This document shows positions 33,930 through 41,164 of a DNA stretch of 64,000 bases, piece by piece (the stretch's first letter is position 1; every line of letters starts with the position of its first letter). Origin of the DNA: JBEBVQ01 sp964527735 (GTDB lineage: Bacteria; Bacteroidota; Bacteroidia; Chitinophagales; Chitinophagaceae); the NCBI GenBank assembly GCA_964527735.1, contig CAZGPG010000001.1, forward strand, positions 297,277 to 361,276, given 5' to 3'. The notes under the pieces were generated by a model that searched no databases, was not told the origin of the DNA, and saw only the letters and a program-made list of their open reading frames with translations. The translations under genes were made by a program, and so were the position numbers.

Positions 33930-35438
33930 ATGAACAACGAAATCCACACAGGTATCAGAATATTGATCGTAGATGATGATGAAGAAGATTTTATTATTAC
34001 GGGGGATTATATCCGGCATATACCCGGCACTTCTTTTCGCATAGACTGGTGTTATAAATACGATGAAGCTTTGCAGCATATGCTGGGCCGGAACTATGAT
34101 CTGTATTTTGTGGATTACCGTATGGGTGCGAAGTCCGGCGTAGATCTGTTGCGTGAAGCATTGAGCCATAATTGCGCAGAGCCGGTAGTGCTGTTGACCG
34201 GTGCCGGAAACTACCGGGTAGATATGGAGGCGATGCAGTTCGGCGCCGTGGATTACCTGATCAAGACAGAGCTGAGCATTGAGAAAATGGAGCGTTGTAT
34301 CCGGTATGCATTAGACCGTGCCGCGTCCATGAAAGCGCTCAAAGCCAATGAGCGCCGTTACCGGAATATTTTTGAAAAGTCGAAAGACCTGGTTTTTCTG
34401 GCAGATACACGGCTTCATTTCCGGGATGTTAATGATTCCGTTCGCCAGCTGCTGGGATTTGATAAAGAAGATATGCTGAACCTGAGTCTGTATGATCTCA
34501 TAGCGCAGACACAACATAAAAAGTTTTTGTCCCAGTCATTGCAGTATAAAAAAGGTATTGAAGACTGGGAGGTGGTATTGATAACCAGGAACGGGGAACG
34601 GAAAAGCTGTATCCTTACCGCTTCTTTTGAACAGGATGATAATGATGAGGTCTATGTGCAGGGTATTATCCACGATATCACTAACCTGAAAAAAGCTGAA
34701 AAGACCACACTCCAGATAGAAAAAATGGCTGCTGCCGGCCGGTTGGTACGTACGCTTGCTCATGAAGTACGGAATCCGCTGAATAATATTACGCTTTCCG
34801 TAGAGCAGATGATGCAGGATGTACAGGATGGGCAATTACAGATGTATATGGAAATCATTCAGCGCAACAGCAAGCGGATCAGTCACCTGATCAGCGAATT
34901 GCTGAGCACATCCCATACACCGGGAGTGACGCTTGCCCCCTGTCTGTTACAAACGGTGATCGACGATGTGATCGCTGTGGCGATTGACCGGATTACGCTG
35001 CGGCATATCCGCCTTGAGGTATCCTGTCCTGAAACGCCTGCATATATACTGGCGGACGGGGAAAAGCTGAAAATTGCCTTGCTTAATATTGTGATCAACG
35101 CCATTGAGGCCATGGGAGAGCATGACGGATTACTTGAAATACTGCTGCAGGATCAATACCCGGGATATGCGTCACTTTCTATACGGGATAACGGTTGCGG
35201 TATTTCCGAAGAGCATCTTTCCCGTTTGTTTGAACCTTATTTTACACAAAAAAGAAACGGAGTTGGTCTGGGTCTGGCATTTACGCTGAACATCCTGCAG
35301 GCGCACAAGGCTGAGCTTGACGTGACTTCTGTGGAGCATCAGGGAACAACATTTACGATCACCTTCCCGCTTGCTGATACCCTCCGTGAAATGTTGCACG
35401 CAAACGATGCCGCCCGCCTTCCGGAAGCTAACGGTTGA
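33930..35438 (+). CDS. Receiver-PAS-NtrB-like histidine kinase
   Basis: A 502-residue soluble kinase with an N-terminal receiver, an inverted hybrid layout. The receiver has VDDDEEDF and Asp62 in YFVDYRMG; its Lys position reads LIKTE. A PAS domain (about 140-265) follows. The HisKA motif LAHEVRNPLN (His278) is the NtrB-type form rather than the HDLQEP form of its neighbour. The HATPase has NIVINAIEAM, RDNGCGI and GVGLGLAFT boxes. NtrB-type kinases usually partner sigma-54 activators, so this is the best candidate partner for the regulator at 30865. Its 3' end overlaps the convergent oxidoreductase gene by 11 bases. Confidence 0.92.
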   Translation: MNNEIHTGIRILIVDDDEEDFIITGDYIRHIPGTSFRIDWCYKYDEALQHMLGRNYDLYFVDYRMGAKSGVDLLREALSHNCAEPVVLLTGAGNYRVDMEAMQFGAVDYLIKTELSIEKMERCIRYALDRAASMKALKANERRYRNIFEKSKDLVFLADTRLHFRDVNDSVRQLLGFDKEDMLNLSLYDLIAQTQHKKFLSQSLQYKKGIEDWEVVLITRNGERKSCILTASFEQDDNDEVYVQGIIHDITNLKKAEKTTLQIEKMAAAGRLVRTLAHEVRNPLNNITLSVEQMMQDVQDGQLQMYMEIIQRNSKRISHLISELLSTSHTPGVTLAPCLLQTVIDDVIAVAIDRITLRHIRLEVSCPETPAYILADGEKLKIALLNIVINAIEAMGEHDGLLEILLQDQYPGYASLSIRDNGCGISEEHLSRLFEPYFTQKRNGVGLGLAFTLNILQAHKAELDVTSVEHQGTTFTITFPLADTLREMLHANDAARLPEANG

Positions 35439-36630
35439 AGGAAAATATTTCGCTGTCTTTAGGCTTTTTTCCTTTTATCATATCACGGATCATCTGCGCT
35501 GCAAGCACGCTGAACGTGATGCCGTTGCCACCGAATCCCAGTGCGAAAAATGTATTTGGCAGCTCCGGTATACTGCCGATATATGGCAGCCCGTCGGGAG
35601 TGGCGACATAAGTGCCTGCCCATGAGAAGTCTGCCCGTACCGGCAGATGAGGGAACCGTTGTCCAAAAGACTGGAGCAGTTTTTCACTCTTTTTTTTGAC
35701 TTTGGCATCCCGTGCCACGGTGGTGTGAAAGGGATCGTCTTTGCCGCTTATAATGATCCTGTTGTCGTCGGTAAGGCGGAGATACATATGGGGCTTGGCG
35801 GTTTCCCAGATCAGGCTGTTGTGGTACCAGGTACTTTCCGGTGGCAAAGGTTCAGTCACCACGGCATAAGTGGAATGAGGCTCTGCCACCTGGCGGGGCA
35901 GATACGACAACGATTCATATCCGCAGGTAACGATCACTTTTTTTGCCCGCACCCGGTATCCCGTACCGGTTGTCACGATCACATGGTTGTTTTCATGTTG
36001 TATGCTGGTCGCCTCTGTGTTGTCATATATCCTGTATTCTTTTTGCTGAACATATTCCAGCAGGCTATGGGTAAGAAGATAAGAGTCTACCACGCCTCCG
36101 TCTTCTGAAAGGATAGCTCCCGGCGCCTGTATCCCAAACAACTGTTCAGTCTCGTTGCTTTCCAGCCAGTTGACGCGGAATCCGTTTTTCAAACGAAACC
36201 CGTATTCACGGTATAACATATGCCTGTGCTTTGCCTCGGAGGCATACTGCAAACTTGGCCGCATCCCGAATGCGACATCGGTACGCAGTTTCTTGCATAT
36301 CTGCTGCAGATCATATATGGCTTTACGGCAGAGTTTATAGGCATGCACTGCATTGATCCTCCCTACCTGCTCGGCCAATATGTGCAAAGGGACATCCAGC
36401 TCGTACTGCAGCAGGGCACTGCTGGCGGCAGTAGCGCCCATGCCGGCATGCCGGCGGTCGAGTATCGCCACTTTCAGATCGTCCCTGTACAGGTAATAAG
36501 CAGCCAGTGCGCCACTGATACCGGCGCCAATTATAGCTACATGTACATCTATATCCGCATTTAATGATGGATAAGCATGCTTAATGCCATTTTTCATCAG
36601 CCAGTAAGGATAATCTGTTCGTAAATCCAT
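35428..36630 (-). CDS. FAD-dependent oxidoreductase of the DAO/GlpO-like family
   Basis: A 400-residue flavoprotein. The dinucleotide-binding fold is at HVAIIGAGISGALAAYYLYRD (about 31-51) with an acidic strand end (VAILDRRHAGMGATAAS), followed by a substrate domain. The C-terminal GTYVATPDGLPYIGSIPELPN and ALGFGGNGITFS are typical of the D-amino-acid oxidase superfamily (DAO fold, including glycine/sarcosine oxidases). The substrate is unknown. The start is ATG 36630; a TTG two codons upstream is unlikely. No Rieske ferredoxin domain follows, unlike some relatives in Bacteroidota. It is convergent with the kinase operon, so co-regulation is not implied. Confidence 0.88.
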   Translation of the reverse strand: MDLRTDYPYWLMKNGIKHAYPSLNADIDVHVAIIGAGISGALAAYYLYRDDLKVAILDRRHAGMGATAASSALLQYELDVPLHILAEQVGRINAVHAYKLCRKAIYDLQQICKKLRTDVAFGMRPSLQYASEAKHRHMLYREYGFRLKNGFRVNWLESNETEQLFGIQAPGAILSEDGGVVDSYLLTHSLLEYVQQKEYRIYDNTEATSIQHENNHVIVTTGTGYRVRAKKVIVTCGYESLSYLPRQVAEPHSTYAVVTEPLPPESTWYHNSLIWETAKPHMYLRLTDDNRIIISGKDDPFHTTVARDAKVKKKSEKLLQSFGQRFPHLPVRADFSWAGTYVATPDGLPYIGSIPELPNTFFALGFGGNGITFSVLAAQMIRDMIKGKKPKDSEIFSFNR

Positions 36631-36636
36631 TTTCAA

Positions 36637-36985
36637 AGATTTTTGTTGATAATGTTTATTGGTAGAGCTGCGTATAATCAGAGTATAATGTGGATTTATT
36701 CATTTTACCAATCATTTAAGCATGCTCTGAAATAGAGCTTAATTGCATAATAGCTCTTCGTATGTAGTCCATCTTTTTCTTTCTATTCTATATGTAAAAA
36801 TAGAAATGTATCCGGATTGTTTACTGAATCAATACAATTTCATGCCAATAATTTTTTATAAACATATATAGCTGAATAATCCATATTGTTAATTTGTCTG
36901 GTAAATCCTTGTAATAAAGGAAACAAATATGGAAAAATACTCCCTTCAGGAATACGACGCAATCTGAGTAACAGGCTTTTATCCT
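36637..36985. other. AT-rich spacer without a recognised gene
   Basis: This stretch of about 350 bases between the oxidoreductase start and a terminator at 36986 shows no convincing gene. A 61-codon minus-strand frame (36821-37006) runs through the terminator and is unlikely to be real. No clear promoter, tRNA or repeat was recognised. Confidence 0.4.
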
Positions 36986-37020
36986 GAAAAAGGCACTACG
37001 AAACACCCTGATTGTGCCTC
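36986..37020 (-). terminator. Terminator of the response-regulator gene at 37033
   Basis: On the minus strand AGGCAC pairs with GTGCCT across a 17-base loop and is followed immediately by TTTTC. It begins 14 bases after the TAG stop. Stem position and T-run support rho-independent termination. Confidence 0.55.
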
Positions 37021-37032
37021 ACGGGATTGATG

Positions 37033-37389
37033 CTACGTATTGTGAAAGTACCGATCAAGGTCGGCAAGGCTGATCGGCTTCTCATAGACGAAAAACTGCG
37101 CCTCTGCCGGCATCTCAGGTACTTCCGGGTGATAAGCGCTGATCAGATTGATGTGCATTCCCGGGTAGGCACGTGCTATTTCCGGCGCTTTATCCCATCC
37201 GGCTCCGTCCGGCAGGTCATTATCCAGGAATATAATACCCGGCATTTCTGTGGATATATTTACCAGTCCGTCTGCCAGTGAATGGCTGATATGAACTTCA
37301 TAGTTTTTGTCCTTGCCGAGAATATAACTTTTTAACAGAAGACACAAGTCAGTTTCATCGTCAATGATTAAAACTTTCATACGGTTCAT
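37033..37389 (-). CDS. Single-domain response regulator
   Basis: A 118-residue receiver-only protein. The acidic pair is in IIDDETD (residues 8-14), the phospho-acceptor in IFLDNDLPDGAG (about Asp56), a Ser sits at the Thr/Ser site (INLISAYH) and the Lys in VYEKPI. The LDNDLPDGAGWD form is unlike the commoner LDxxMPxxDG, which suggests a specialised subfamily. The start is ATG 37389 or ATG 37380. A kinase is not adjacent. It lies 129 bases downstream of a second single-domain regulator on the same strand. Confidence 0.9.
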   Translation of the reverse strand: MNRMKVLIIDDETDLCLLLKSYILGKDKNYEVHISHSLADGLVNISTEMPGIIFLDNDLPDGAGWDKAPEIARAYPGMHINLISAYHPEVPEMPAEAQFFVYEKPISLADLDRYFHNT

Positions 37390-37518
37390 ATGGCTATGTT
37401 CAAGTCTTTCAGGACCGTTATAAAGTCCCGTAATGGCTTAATTTGTCTCCTATCCCTGTACAATAATTACAGGCCATCAGGATTTGCGTACGGTTAGCCT
37501 CATTCCTAACCGGTATTT

Positions 37519-37950
37519 TTATGAAACAGATATCTGCATATAATGTATCCAGTAGCTGCGCAATGCTGCTACCGTTTTCAGCAGACTTTCAAAACTGTTT
37601 GGTTTAGTGATATAGGAATTGGCTCCGAGCTCGTAACAACGGCGCATTTCCTGTTCGTTATTAGTAGTACTGAAAACCACAACCGGTATATTTTTAAATT
37701 CCGGGTGCTGCTTGAGTTCTCCCAATACTTCACGTCCGTCCTTTTTGGGCATGTTCAGATCCATTAAAATGAATCTGGGCAATATGGCAGGTAGTCCGTT
37801 ATGTTTTTTTGTCTGGAGAAATTCCAGCATTTCAACACCGTTTTCCACAAATTGCAGCCGGTCGTCGAAGCCGTTTTCTTCAAATGCAGCTTGTAACAGG
37901 AAACGGTCGTCAGCATCGTCTTCGGCTATCAATATAAAAGAATCTTCCAT
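37519..37950 (-). CDS. Rcp1-like single-domain response regulator
   Basis: A 143-residue receiver from ATG 37950 (MEDSFILIAEDD). The frame is open ten codons further upstream, but the family begins here. The acidic cluster is AEDDADD, the phospho-acceptor is in FILMDLNMPKKDGREVL, the Thr/Ser site is VVVFSTT and the Lys is ITKPNSF. The long loop and the LNMPKKDG form are typical of the CheY-like Rcp1 regulators that partner bacteriophytochrome-type kinases. Kinases with that HisKA form (HDLQEPLR) occur at 27677 and 32359, so they are plausible partners (inference). Confidence 0.9.
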   Translation of the reverse strand: MEDSFILIAEDDADDRFLLQAAFEENGFDDRLQFVENGVEMLEFLQTKKHNGLPAILPRFILMDLNMPKKDGREVLGELKQHPEFKNIPVVVFSTTNNEQEMRRCYELGANSYITKPNSFESLLKTVAALRSYWIHYMQISVS

Positions 37951-38026
37951 GTGTTGCCGGTTATAAGTGCTAAGGTACATAAATTATCATATTACCGGTC
38001 AGCCCCGATAATAAATAATACTCTGC

Positions 38027-38034
38027 TACCTTTG
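38027..38034 (+). promoter_or_regulatory. -7 promoter element of the CPBP protease gene
   Basis: TACCTTTG is an exact TAnnTTTG, ending 18 bases before the ATG at 38053. The predicted leader is very short. No convincing -33 TTG is seen. Confidence 0.45.
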
Positions 38035-38052
38035 CCCGGAAATTTTCGGCTT

Positions 38053-39039
38053 ATGTTGAACCGTTACTGGCGGGAGTATCCCTTGTTGGTGCAGATGCTG
38101 TTGTTTGTCGTCATGATTTTTGTGCTGGCAGGTTTTTTTATAAACGTCGTAATGCCGTTTACTATTTATTTATTTGCCGGGACACAAGGGATAGACATGC
38201 AACTGCTTACTAAAGAAAGCCATCCGGGCGAGATACGCGCTGCGTTGCTTTGGCAGGGATTGTTCAGCATGAGTATTTTTCTGATACCCTCATTGCTTTT
38301 TACTTACCAGACAACACCACACCGGCAGGCTTACCTGGGACTTCGCAAGCCTGCTTCATCTGCGCACTGGATACTTACTTCCCTGCTGATCCTGGGCGCT
38401 ATGCCGGTTATGCTTCAGTTGCAGGTAGTGCTGCGGACGATCGATTTCGGCGCTGATGCCGCCGCTATGCAGGCGGCTAACGACCGTTTGACGGAAGCCT
38501 TTTTAAACATGTCCGGGCCTGGTGATTTCATTAGTGTCTTTCTGGTTATGGCTGTGCTGCCTGCAGTAGGTGAAGAATTATTTTTCCGGGGTATTATCAT
38601 GCGTTTTATTGCCAAACGAAACCGGCCTTTTTTCGCAGATAAGCCTATGTCTTCGGGCAGAAGCAATGGTATGCTGCTTACCATAAGCATTACGGCGGTA
38701 TTGTTTGCCCTGATGCATAGCTCTGTATATGGATTTCCCTCTATTCTGCTTGCGGGTTTTATCCTGGGGCTGGTTTATTATCTGACTGGTTCACTGTGGT
38801 GTAGTATATTAGCGCATCTGATCAATAACGGACTGCAGATCGTATTGGTTTATTTTTCCCGGAATAATACCACACTGATGCATATGGGAGAGGCAGAGCA
38901 TTTGCCCTGGGGAATAGTTATTTCCGGTTTTTTTATAGCTGCGGCGGCCTTGTACCTTTTATGGAAAAACAGAACGCCGCTTGCTCCCGGATGGACAGAT
39001 GACTATCTTGCACACGAACGACCTGAAACAAAACCATGA
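38053..39039 (+). CDS. CPBP-family intramembrane metalloprotease (CAAX-like)
   Basis: A 328-residue polytopic membrane protein. The three CPBP/Abi motifs are present: GEELFFRGI (EExxxR form), FALMHSSV (FxxxH) and AHLINN (HxxN/D), with the glutamates and histidines that form the intramembrane active site. Such proteins are related to the eukaryotic Rce1 CAAX protease. In bacteria they are linked to bacteriocin immunity, membrane homeostasis and protein processing, but most are uncharacterised. The start is ATG 38053 just after a good -7 element; the frame is open 34 codons further but overlaps the regulator gene's leader. cdsA follows 28 bases later. Confidence 0.9.
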   Translation: MLNRYWREYPLLVQMLLFVVMIFVLAGFFINVVMPFTIYLFAGTQGIDMQLLTKESHPGEIRAALLWQGLFSMSIFLIPSLLFTYQTTPHRQAYLGLRKPASSAHWILTSLLILGAMPVMLQLQVVLRTIDFGADAAAMQAANDRLTEAFLNMSGPGDFISVFLVMAVLPAVGEELFFRGIIMRFIAKRNRPFFADKPMSSGRSNGMLLTISITAVLFALMHSSVYGFPSILLAGFILGLVYYLTGSLWCSILAHLINNGLQIVLVYFSRNNTTLMHMGEAEHLPWGIVISGFFIAAAALYLLWKNRTPLAPGWTDDYLAHERPETKP

Positions 39040-39067
39040 TTAACTATTTAAATTAACACGACCGGCT

Positions 39068-39907
39068 ATGGCATTACACTGGCCTGCATTTTTCACACGT
39101 CTCGGCAGCGCGGTTGTTTTCTGCGTCGTGATGATGACGGGACTGTTATGGACGGAATGGGCTTTCTTCGGATTGGCGGTACTCATCCAGATATTGTGTC
39201 TGAAAGAGTACTTCCGGATGATGAAGCTGATAAACCCGGAGCCGGGGCAACCGTCCTGGGTACACCCGGCCGTACAGCTTGCCGGGTTTGGCCTGTTGTC
39301 GCTGCTGGCCCTGGGATTATACGAGCCGGTAATACTGCCGGAAGGGGAGTTTATGCTGAGCTACTGGCCGGCCCTGCTTTTTGTGCCTGTATTATTGCTG
39401 ATGACGGGAACATTATCAAAGCATTTCTCTTTTGGCGGAGCATTATATGCGCTCGGCGGCTTATTGTATATCGTACTGCCGGTTGCGCTGCTGATCTTCC
39501 TCCGGGAAAAAAGCTTTATCCTTCCGCTTGCATTGATACTGATGCTCTGGACCAACGATACCATGGCTTATCTTGTAGGCTCATTCATCGGCAAAACACC
39601 GTTTTCCCCCATTTCTCCCAAAAAGACGTGGGAGGGCACTGCCGGTGGCGCTTTGCTGACCATTGCAGGAGCTGCGGTATGGGGTTACTATTCCGCTGAT
39701 TACACAATGATCGACTGGATTGTGCTGGCGTTATGCGCTGCCGTTGCCGGCACTGCCGGTGATCTGTTTGAGTCGAAGCTCAAACGGCTTGCAGGTATTA
39801 AGGATTCCGGGCGTCTGATGCCGGGTCATGGCGGCGCACTCGACCGTTTCGACTCCCTGCTCACGGCAACTCCTTTCGCATTTTGCTATGCTTATCTTTG
39901 CATGTGA
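39068..39907 (+). CDS. cdsA: Phosphatidate cytidylyltransferase
   Basis: A 279-residue membrane enzyme that makes CDP-diacylglycerol from phosphatidic acid and CTP, the branch point of phospholipid synthesis. It has about eight hydrophobic helices. The CdsA signature is in the C-terminal part: SKLKRLAGIKDSGRLMPGHG followed by GALDR, including the Lys-Asp and His-Gly-Gly residues. A WTNDTMAYLVGSFIGK segment upstream is also family-typical. It is followed by psd, so two consecutive steps of phosphatidylethanolamine synthesis are near each other (the CDP-DAG serine transferase is not in the window). Confidence 0.95.
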   Translation: MALHWPAFFTRLGSAVVFCVVMMTGLLWTEWAFFGLAVLIQILCLKEYFRMMKLINPEPGQPSWVHPAVQLAGFGLLSLLALGLYEPVILPEGEFMLSYWPALLFVPVLLLMTGTLSKHFSFGGALYALGGLLYIVLPVALLIFLREKSFILPLALILMLWTNDTMAYLVGSFIGKTPFSPISPKKTWEGTAGGALLTIAGAAVWGYYSADYTMIDWIVLALCAAVAGTAGDLFESKLKRLAGIKDSGRLMPGHGGALDRFDSLLTATPFAFCYAYLCM

Positions 39908-39980
39908 TCGGTATGCGGGGAATGTTTAAAATAAACTTCTGATATTGATCCTCAAGTATTATTTTCGCTGGCTGAAAATT

Positions 39981-40077
39981 AATTTGAAAATTTGAAAATT
40001 CGGGAATTTGAAAATCTATATGTCGTCGTACGTATTATGTTCATTGACTCATTTTCAAATTTTCAAATTTTCAAATT
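39981..40077. repeat. AT-rich inverted repeat upstream of psd
   Basis: Left arm 39981-40015 contains AATTTGAAAATTTGAAAATT and then CGGGAATTTGAAAAT. Right arm 40051-40077 contains the reverse complement ATTTTCAAATTTTCAAAT. The arms can form a long A/T hairpin that ends 12 bases before the psd ATG. The same motif recurs at 40965-41155, which makes a local repeat family. Confidence 0.75.
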
Positions 40078-40089
40078 AAAATATACAAC

Positions 40090-40746
40090 ATGACCATACA
40101 CAGGGAAGGTTATAAATACATTGTCATCGCTACCGTATTGTGGGCGGTTATCGGATATTTATCATACAGTTTTTTATACGACATCCCTTTGCTGCTTTAC
40201 CCGCTTAACCTGATATGCTTTCTGCTATGGTTCTGGGTGATCTGGTTCTTCCGGTTACCGTCCCGCAGCTTTACCGCAGGGCCGGACAAAGTGATTGCTC
40301 CGGCAGATGGTAAGGTTGTAGTGATCGAGGAGACCTATGAAGGAGAATATTTTAAAGACCGGCGTCTCCAGGTCTCCATTTTTATGAGCCCACTGAATGT
40401 GCACGTAAACCGGAATCCTATAAGTGGCGTAGTGCGGTATATGAAATATCATCCCGGAAAATACCTGGTAGCCTGGCACCCCAAGTCGTCTACAGAGAAT
40501 GAACGCACCACGATGGTGATTGCCGGCAATCGTGCCGAGCTGCTGATCCGCCAGATTGCCGGGGCGCTGGCACGCAGGATCTGCTACTACGTGAAGGAAG
40601 GGGAGAAGGTGGAGCAAAACGGTGAATTCGGCTTTATACGTTTCGGTTCGCGGGTGGATGTCTTTTTTCCCGCCGGTACGCAGGTAAATGTCAGGATCGG
40701 CGATACAGTGAAGGGCGGAGTCACGGTATTGGCAGATCTGCCCTGA
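40090..40746 (+). CDS. psd: Phosphatidylserine decarboxylase (short, archaeal-type)
   Basis: A 218-residue enzyme that decarboxylates phosphatidylserine to phosphatidylethanolamine, using a pyruvoyl group made by self-cleavage. Two N-terminal membrane helices (about 10-30 and 33-53) precede the catalytic domain. Conserved segments include VIAPADGKVV, SIFMSPLNVHVNR (with a catalytic histidine) and, near the C-terminus, FGFIRFGSRVDVF, where Gly-Ser is the self-cleavage and pyruvoyl site. The size matches the short Asd/archaeal-like family rather than the longer E. coli type. A large inverted repeat sits just upstream. Confidence 0.93.
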   Translation: MTIHREGYKYIVIATVLWAVIGYLSYSFLYDIPLLLYPLNLICFLLWFWVIWFFRLPSRSFTAGPDKVIAPADGKVVVIEETYEGEYFKDRRLQVSIFMSPLNVHVNRNPISGVVRYMKYHPGKYLVAWHPKSSTENERTTMVIAGNRAELLIRQIAGALARRICYYVKEGEKVEQNGEFGFIRFGSRVDVFFPAGTQVNVRIGDTVKGGVTVLADLP

Positions 40747-40784
40747 TTTTATATCTTTACAGAAGGAGCTTTAAATAATCAAAT

Positions 40785-40961
40785 ATGAAAAGACTTACAT
40801 TGTTTACGGCCGGTTTGCTGATGGCAGGCGCCGCATTTGCTTATACAGGCGATAAAGGATGCTGTAAAGGCAAAAAAGAAAATTGTAAAAAAGAAGCAAA
40901 GGCAAAATGTGAGAAAGGGAAGGGATGTTGCAAAAAAGATGCCGCTGAGCAGAAAGCGTAA
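40785..40961 (+). CDS. Small exported cysteine- and lysine-rich protein
   Basis: A 58-residue protein. A signal peptide (MKRLTLFTAGLLMAGAAFA, cleavage near residue 19) is followed by a mature part of about 39 residues with six cysteines in CC, C, C, CC order and many lysines (GCCKGKKENCKKEAKAKCEK then GKGCC). The arrangement suggests metal binding or disulfide cross-linking, but no known family is certain. An AGGAG lies 16 bases before the ATG, and TATCTTTA near 40752 resembles a -7 box. Its last 13 bases recur 111 bases downstream (41057-41069), part of a tandem duplication. The function is unknown. Confidence 0.65.
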   Translation: MKRLTLFTAGLLMAGAAFAYTGDKGCCKGKKENCKKEAKAKCEKGKGCCKKDAAEQKA

Positions 40962-40964
40962 CTG

Positions 40965-41155
40965 ATTTGAAAATTTAAAAATTCGGGAATTTGAAAATGA
41001 GACAATGAAGGTCACAATTATCCTTTCACTGGCATTTTCAAATTCCCGGATTCCCATGAGCAGAAAGCGCAGTTAATTTGAGCATTTGAAAATGAGGGTA
41101 ATATTTATCAGACAATAGGCATTTTCAAATTTTCAAATTCCCGAATTTTCAAATT
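40965..41155. repeat. Two tandem AT-rich hairpins between the small Cys-rich gene and polX
   Basis: Hairpin 1 pairs 40965-40999 with 41033-41052 and hairpin 2 pairs 41075-41094 with 41120-41155. The arms share AATTCGGGAATTTG, GAAAATG and TTTGAAAA motifs with the repeat at 39981-40077. The segment TGAGCAGAAAGCG occurs at 40946 and 41057, so the repeat and the end of the small gene were duplicated together. The second hairpin ends nine bases before the polX GTG. Confidence 0.8.
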
Positions 41156-41164
41156 GACAATACT

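Noticed and set aside
36821..37006. 61-codon minus-strand frame downstream of the response regulator
   Set aside because: It runs through the apparent terminator hairpin and its aromatic/cysteine composition looks like translated AT-rich spacer.
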